Of a DNA stretch of 24,889 nt, positions 22,473 through 24,889 are shown in pieces. This DNA is from a virus. The translations under genes and the position numbers were made by a program. Numbering within the stretch: the first letter of the stretch is position 1; the number at the start of each line of letters is the position of its first letter. The stretch is taken from the IMG/VR virus record IMGVR_UViG_3300044701_000134, positions 1-24,889 of that record. One strand, given 5' to 3'. The notes under the pieces are model-generated. The model ran no database searches. It was not told where the DNA came from and worked only from the letters and a program-made list of their open reading frames with translations.

Positions 22473-22716
22473 TTATTTTCCCTTGAATAAGCTGGTCAAT
22501 TTTGACTTCAAGCTTGTTAAAGCGTTGGTCAATATGAGCCATAATTTTGTCAATTTCTGCTTGAGTAACGTTATCACGAGCTACCTCCTCACGGGTTTTA
22601 TTTAATAGGATGTTAAGACGTGCCAGTTCAGAAGACTTCTCTCTTGCCCAAAGACCAACAAGAACTCCTGCTAGTGTTAGAACTGCGTTCCATAGATATA
22701 ACATTTCTTGGCTCAT
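22465..22716 (-). CDS. Small membrane-anchored coiled-coil protein, 83 aa
   Basis: An N-terminal transmembrane segment (LYLWNAVLTLAGVLVGLWA, about residues 6-24) is followed by a charged coiled-coil helix to the C-terminus, with hydrophobic spacing in IDKIMAHIDQRFNKLEVKIDQLI. I start at the ATG at 22716 because GGAAG stands 8 bases before it; an earlier ATG at 22731 lacks a site. Could be a membrane-active accessory (holin- or spanin-like), though it is far from the lysis genes. Unassigned family. Confidence 0.62.
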   Translation of the reverse strand: MSQEMLYLWNAVLTLAGVLVGLWAREKSSELARLNILLNKTREEVARDNVTQAEIDKIMAHIDQRFNKLEVKIDQLIQGKINA

Positions 22717-22718
22717 GT

Positions 22719-22979
22719 TTAGCACTTCCATCTTGCTAAAGAAGCTGCTTTACGGGTAGGTCTGCCTTTTTCATCTTTCATTGGTCCAGGCATCCCAGAC
22801 ATGCGAGCGCAAAATGATTTCTTTCTAGCGCCACCTTCTGGCTGTGGAGCCTTTAGATTAGATCCAGTAGCTTTGTTGTACTTAGCACGACCTTTTGCGG
22901 TTAAGCCAGCACCCTTGGATACTGGTAATTTCTCACCACGACCAATTGCTAAAGAAGGAGTTTTCTTTTTGGTAGCCAT
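22719..22979 (-). CDS. Small basic phage protein ending RWKC (DUF6321-like), 86 aa
   Basis: The block KGAGLTAKGRAKYNKATGSN and then KKSFCARMSGMPGPMKD and the final ARWKC form a pattern I know from numerous phages, including T7-like marine ones (I recall the name DUF6321, not verified here). Two Cys (CARM and the terminal Cys) are conserved in that pattern. Highly basic. TAATG overlap couples it to the glycosyltransferase upstream. Function unknown. Confidence 0.75.
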   Translation of the reverse strand: MATKKKTPSLAIGRGEKLPVSKGAGLTAKGRAKYNKATGSNLKAPQPEGGARKKSFCARMSGMPGPMKDEKGRPTRKAASLARWKC

Positions 22980-23749
22980 TATGCGACATCCTTTTTGGAG
23001 TCAATAGGTCTAATAAGAGGATAGAGATACTCTTCCCCAAAAGATCCTGCAAACTCTTCCATTCCTAGATGACCTAGCTTAATCGTTGGGTCAATCCATA
23101 CCTCGTAGCCATGAGCCGTAGCACGATCACAGAAAAGATAGTCTTCGCCTACATAGCCTTCTGGGGTGGATTTAAAGTCAAAGAATGAATAGCAGAATTT
23201 GTCTGGATTTCCATCTACTACTCGGTCATCGTGATATTTCCACTCAGGATGATTGTCTCTGAGGGTCTCAAATACGTCTTTACGAATCAACATAAAGGCT
23301 GTGGCAATCCGTTTAGCCTTAACTAAGCCGTAGGAGTTCATATAAATCCCGCCATCAGCATCTTGCTCTAAAGTCGATATATAGACCTGACCTTTTTTAC
23401 GGGCAACAGGAACTCCGCCTACGATACCCTTCTTAGGGTCAGTATTCCACGCCATTAGACGGAAGATGTCTTGTGGGTTAAACGTAATGTCCGAATCAAT
23501 AAACATTAAGTCTGTGCAGTCTGACGCTAAGAAGTCTTTAGCAATTAAGTTTCTGACACGAGACACAACTGAGCATCCAGAGATGTTGCAAATCTGAATA
23601 TCAATTCCGTGCTTAGGAGCTTCTACAGCAAACTGAGCCATAGCAATAGCCAGTTTGACTGAGACTTTAAAGTCATAAGCGGGAAGACCAAGCATGACCT
23701 TCCTACCTACTAAGTTAAAAGAACCTTGAGCTTGCGTTGGATTATCCAT
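22979..23749 (-). CDS. GT-A-fold glycosyltransferase, 256 aa
   Basis: Residues 17-25 (KVMLGLPAY) begin a nucleotide-sugar-binding Rossmann-like domain. SRVRNLIAKDFL (63-74) precedes LMFIDSDITF (81-90), whose Asp-Ser-Asp is the DxD metal site. A later GEDYLFCDRATAHGYEVW (about 200-217) is the acceptor-side motif with Glu-Asp, and KLGHLG supplies the third metal ligand His. This is the layout of phage-borne GT2/GT-A enzymes; donor and acceptor are not evident. It sits between the duplicated structural genes and the basic-protein cluster. It overlaps the upstream gene by 8 bases and has no signal sequence, so it is cytoplasmic. Confidence 0.85.
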   Translation of the reverse strand: MDNPTQAQGSFNLVGRKVMLGLPAYDFKVSVKLAIAMAQFAVEAPKHGIDIQICNISGCSVVSRVRNLIAKDFLASDCTDLMFIDSDITFNPQDIFRLMAWNTDPKKGIVGGVPVARKKGQVYISTLEQDADGGIYMNSYGLVKAKRIATAFMLIRKDVFETLRDNHPEWKYHDDRVVDGNPDKFCYSFFDFKSTPEGYVGEDYLFCDRATAHGYEVWIDPTIKLGHLGMEEFAGSFGEEYLYPLIRPIDSKKDVA

Positions 23750-24227
23750 ATATCACCGTTGCTGTTACGCTTGAACCAACCCCAACATAAATCCCGTTAG
23801 GGCAATAAATACCTTCGCCTGGAATCTTAACAGGTAAACCTACTGTATTAAATGTATCAAGTTCAACATAAATATTTGTGTACATTGTTACTGTACCCGT
23901 TGCAGCCCCTGAGGTAACAGAAGTTACTGTAAATGTATTAGTTGTTACGTTAGATACTTCGTACACACCATCACGCATGGTTGTTCCAGGAGCAACATCC
24001 AAAAACACCCGTTGACCATTTACCAAACCATTGCCGTTAATTGTCACCGTAACCGTTGTTCCAGTCCTGCTCCAAGTCCCTGACTTTGAAACTGCTGGGT
24101 CTGCAACTGCCATGTTTCTTGCCGATACCGTACCGCTAGTAACTGTTACATTTTTTAGACGAACAGACTCTGTGGTGGCAGTACCAGATGCTGAAGCATG
24201 ATACGATTTAACGTCATATTGCTGCAT
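23742..24227 (-). CDS. Tandem-duplicated beta-rich phage protein, copy 2 (161 aa)
   Basis: It shares with its upstream neighbour the start QYDVKSYHASASG, a central module VTVTINGNGLVNGQRVFLDV, then DGVYEVSNVTTNTFTV, GTVTMYTNIYVELD and the ending IPGEG, GIYVGVG and SVTATVIYG. The central module, with a Gly-Leu-x-x-Gly-x-x-Val turn and TFTV strand, is common in phage virion proteins. Sequences differ widely between copies except at these motifs, so the duplication is old. Role: presumably a virion protein; exact position unknown. Confidence 0.7.
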   Translation of the reverse strand: MQQYDVKSYHASASGTATTESVRLKNVTVTSGTVSARNMAVADPAVSKSGTWSRTGTTVTVTINGNGLVNGQRVFLDVAPGTTMRDGVYEVSNVTTNTFTVTSVTSGAATGTVTMYTNIYVELDTFNTVGLPVKIPGEGIYCPNGIYVGVGSSVTATVIYG

Positions 24228-24231
24228 AGTG

Positions 24232-24714
24232 TCATCCGTAAAACAGCGTAGTTGTTACAGAAGCTGGTAAACCAACATAAATACCGTCTGTCGCTAAAAT
24301 ACCTTCGCCTGGAATCAGTGTATAAAAAGCCGTAGCAGAAGAACAGTCAAGCTCAACCAAAATACTTGCGTACATCGTTACATTTCCATTAGTTGTTGCT
24401 GAAGCCACTGCAACTGTAAATGTGTTTGTGCCAACGGTAGCTACATCATACGGACCATCAGCAGCAGACCCAGAGGTAAAGTTTAAATAAACCCTGTCCC
24501 CGACTGCTAACCCATGATTATTAATAGTCACAGTACAAACAGTGCTTCCTGGAACATCATAAGTCCCAGACACACTGACGTTATTAGCAAAAACAGAATT
24601 AACTGTTGTAGACGCAGAAGGGGACATAAGAACCCCTTTTAAGCGAGTTCTATACCCTACCGCCACACCTGATGCGCTTGTGTGTGCTGACTTTACGTCA
24701 TATTGCATTGCCAT
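24232..24714 (-). CDS. Tandem-duplicated beta-rich phage protein, copy 1 (160 aa)
   Basis: Paralogue of the downstream gene, with QYDVKSAHTSASG at the start, VTINNHGLAVGDRVYLNF, DGPYDVATVGTNTFTV, GNVTMYASILVELD and IPGEGI, GIYVGLPASVTTTLFYG at the end. Conserved ends and central module, variable residues 15-50 between. AGAGGA lies 6 bases before the ATG. Probably a structural protein near the head genes that should lie to the right of the window. Confidence 0.7.
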   Translation of the reverse strand: MAMQYDVKSAHTSASGVAVGYRTRLKGVLMSPSASTTVNSVFANNVSVSGTYDVPGSTVCTVTINNHGLAVGDRVYLNFTSGSAADGPYDVATVGTNTFTVAVASATTNGNVTMYASILVELDCSSATAFYTLIPGEGILATDGIYVGLPASVTTTLFYG

Positions 24715-24716
24715 AA

Positions 24717-24881
24717 TTAATCCTCTTTATGTTCTGCTGATGGGCGGTCTAATTCGGTTAATAACACGTCCACCATTGCAATTGCTCCGTTAGCCTGTTG
24801 GATAAGATCTAAGTACTTTTGCCGTTGCTCAAGTGCCTGATTTCTTAAATCCAACAGGTACGCTTTATCTAACGCAGCCAT
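24717..24881 (-). CDS. Small helical protein, 54 aa
   Basis: A short complete gene: starts MAALDKAYLLDLRNQALEQR and has a heptad-like pattern (YLDLIQQANGAIAMVDVLL), ending PSAEHKED. Probably one long coiled-coil helix. Its ATG overlaps the stop of the gene to the right as TAATG, and its stop lies two bases before the next ATG, whose ribosome binding site AGAGGA falls in its last codons. The arrangement supports it as a real gene; its function is unknown. Confidence 0.65.
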   Translation of the reverse strand: MAALDKAYLLDLRNQALEQRQKYLDLIQQANGAIAMVDVLLTELDRPSAEHKED

Positions 24882-24889
24882 TAGGCATT
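24881..24889 (-). CDS. End of an upstream gene cut by the window edge
   Basis: On the minus strand the last bases read AAT GCC TAA, with the stop sharing one base with the ATG of the 54-aa gene (TAATG). This is the junction style of the whole operon. Only two codons (Asn-Ala) are visible, so the product is unknown. Confidence 0.4.
   Translation of the reverse strand, partial: NA

Overview
The window is a stretch of a tailed-phage (Caudoviricetes) genome. Every convincing gene lies on the minus strand, so transcription runs from high to low coordinates. The genes abut or overlap by 1-8 bases almost everywhere, often as ATGA or TAATG junctions. The only gene-free gap above 20 bases is the 37 bases at 16131-16167, so no stretch over 300 bases lacks a gene. 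I see no tRNA, rRNA, CRISPR array, integrase, replication gene, terminase, portal or major capsid gene. A double-adaptor plus gp10-like nozzle set, with a Gln/Ala-rich internal virion protein and no long tape measure, suggests a short-tailed (podovirus-like) phage. The protein set resembles phages I know from freshwater and marine metagenomes; the host cannot be read from this sequence.

Layout in the direction of transcription: (1) 24889-22979, a 54-aa protein, two tandem paralogous beta-rich proteins and a GT-A glycosyltransferase; (2) 22979-18905, a run of small, mostly basic Lys/Gly-rich proteins, several sharing a short peptide tag, interrupted by the first adaptor protein and a zinc-ribbon protein; (3) 18908-16168, the second adaptor, a conserved small protein, a structural protein and two Trp/Gly-headed proteins built of a 22-residue repeat; (4) a candidate sigma70-type promoter in the only sizeable gap, followed by a tail-fibre-like protein (16130-15276) and an 824-aa protein with two RCC1 propellers around an Ig-like domain; (5) 12793-9187, a sulfotransferase fused to a GT-B glycosyltransferase, a fibre-assembly-like small protein, a GT25-like glycosyltransferase, and an APS-kinase-like protein fused to an HxGH nucleotidyltransferase; (6) 9190-7308, a zinc-ribbon protein, membrane/coiled-coil proteins, a holin and a GH24 endolysin; (7) 7306-1, the nozzle, small structural proteins, a cupin-like protein, GNAT-like proteins and two large Gly-rich or Gln-rich putative ejection proteins.

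The most distinctive feature is block 5. The phage appears to carry an activated-sulfate enzyme (APS kinase-like), a user of activated sulfate (sulfotransferase) and two glycosyltransferase activities. They sit between the receptor-binding genes and the lysis genes and are therefore probably expressed late. My inference is a sulfated-glycan module acting on the virion fibres or on the host surface. A second distinctive feature is a repeated peptide tag (GGKV...KRADGCAIRGKT type) in the small basic proteins, with related AKGG motifs in the putative ejection proteins.
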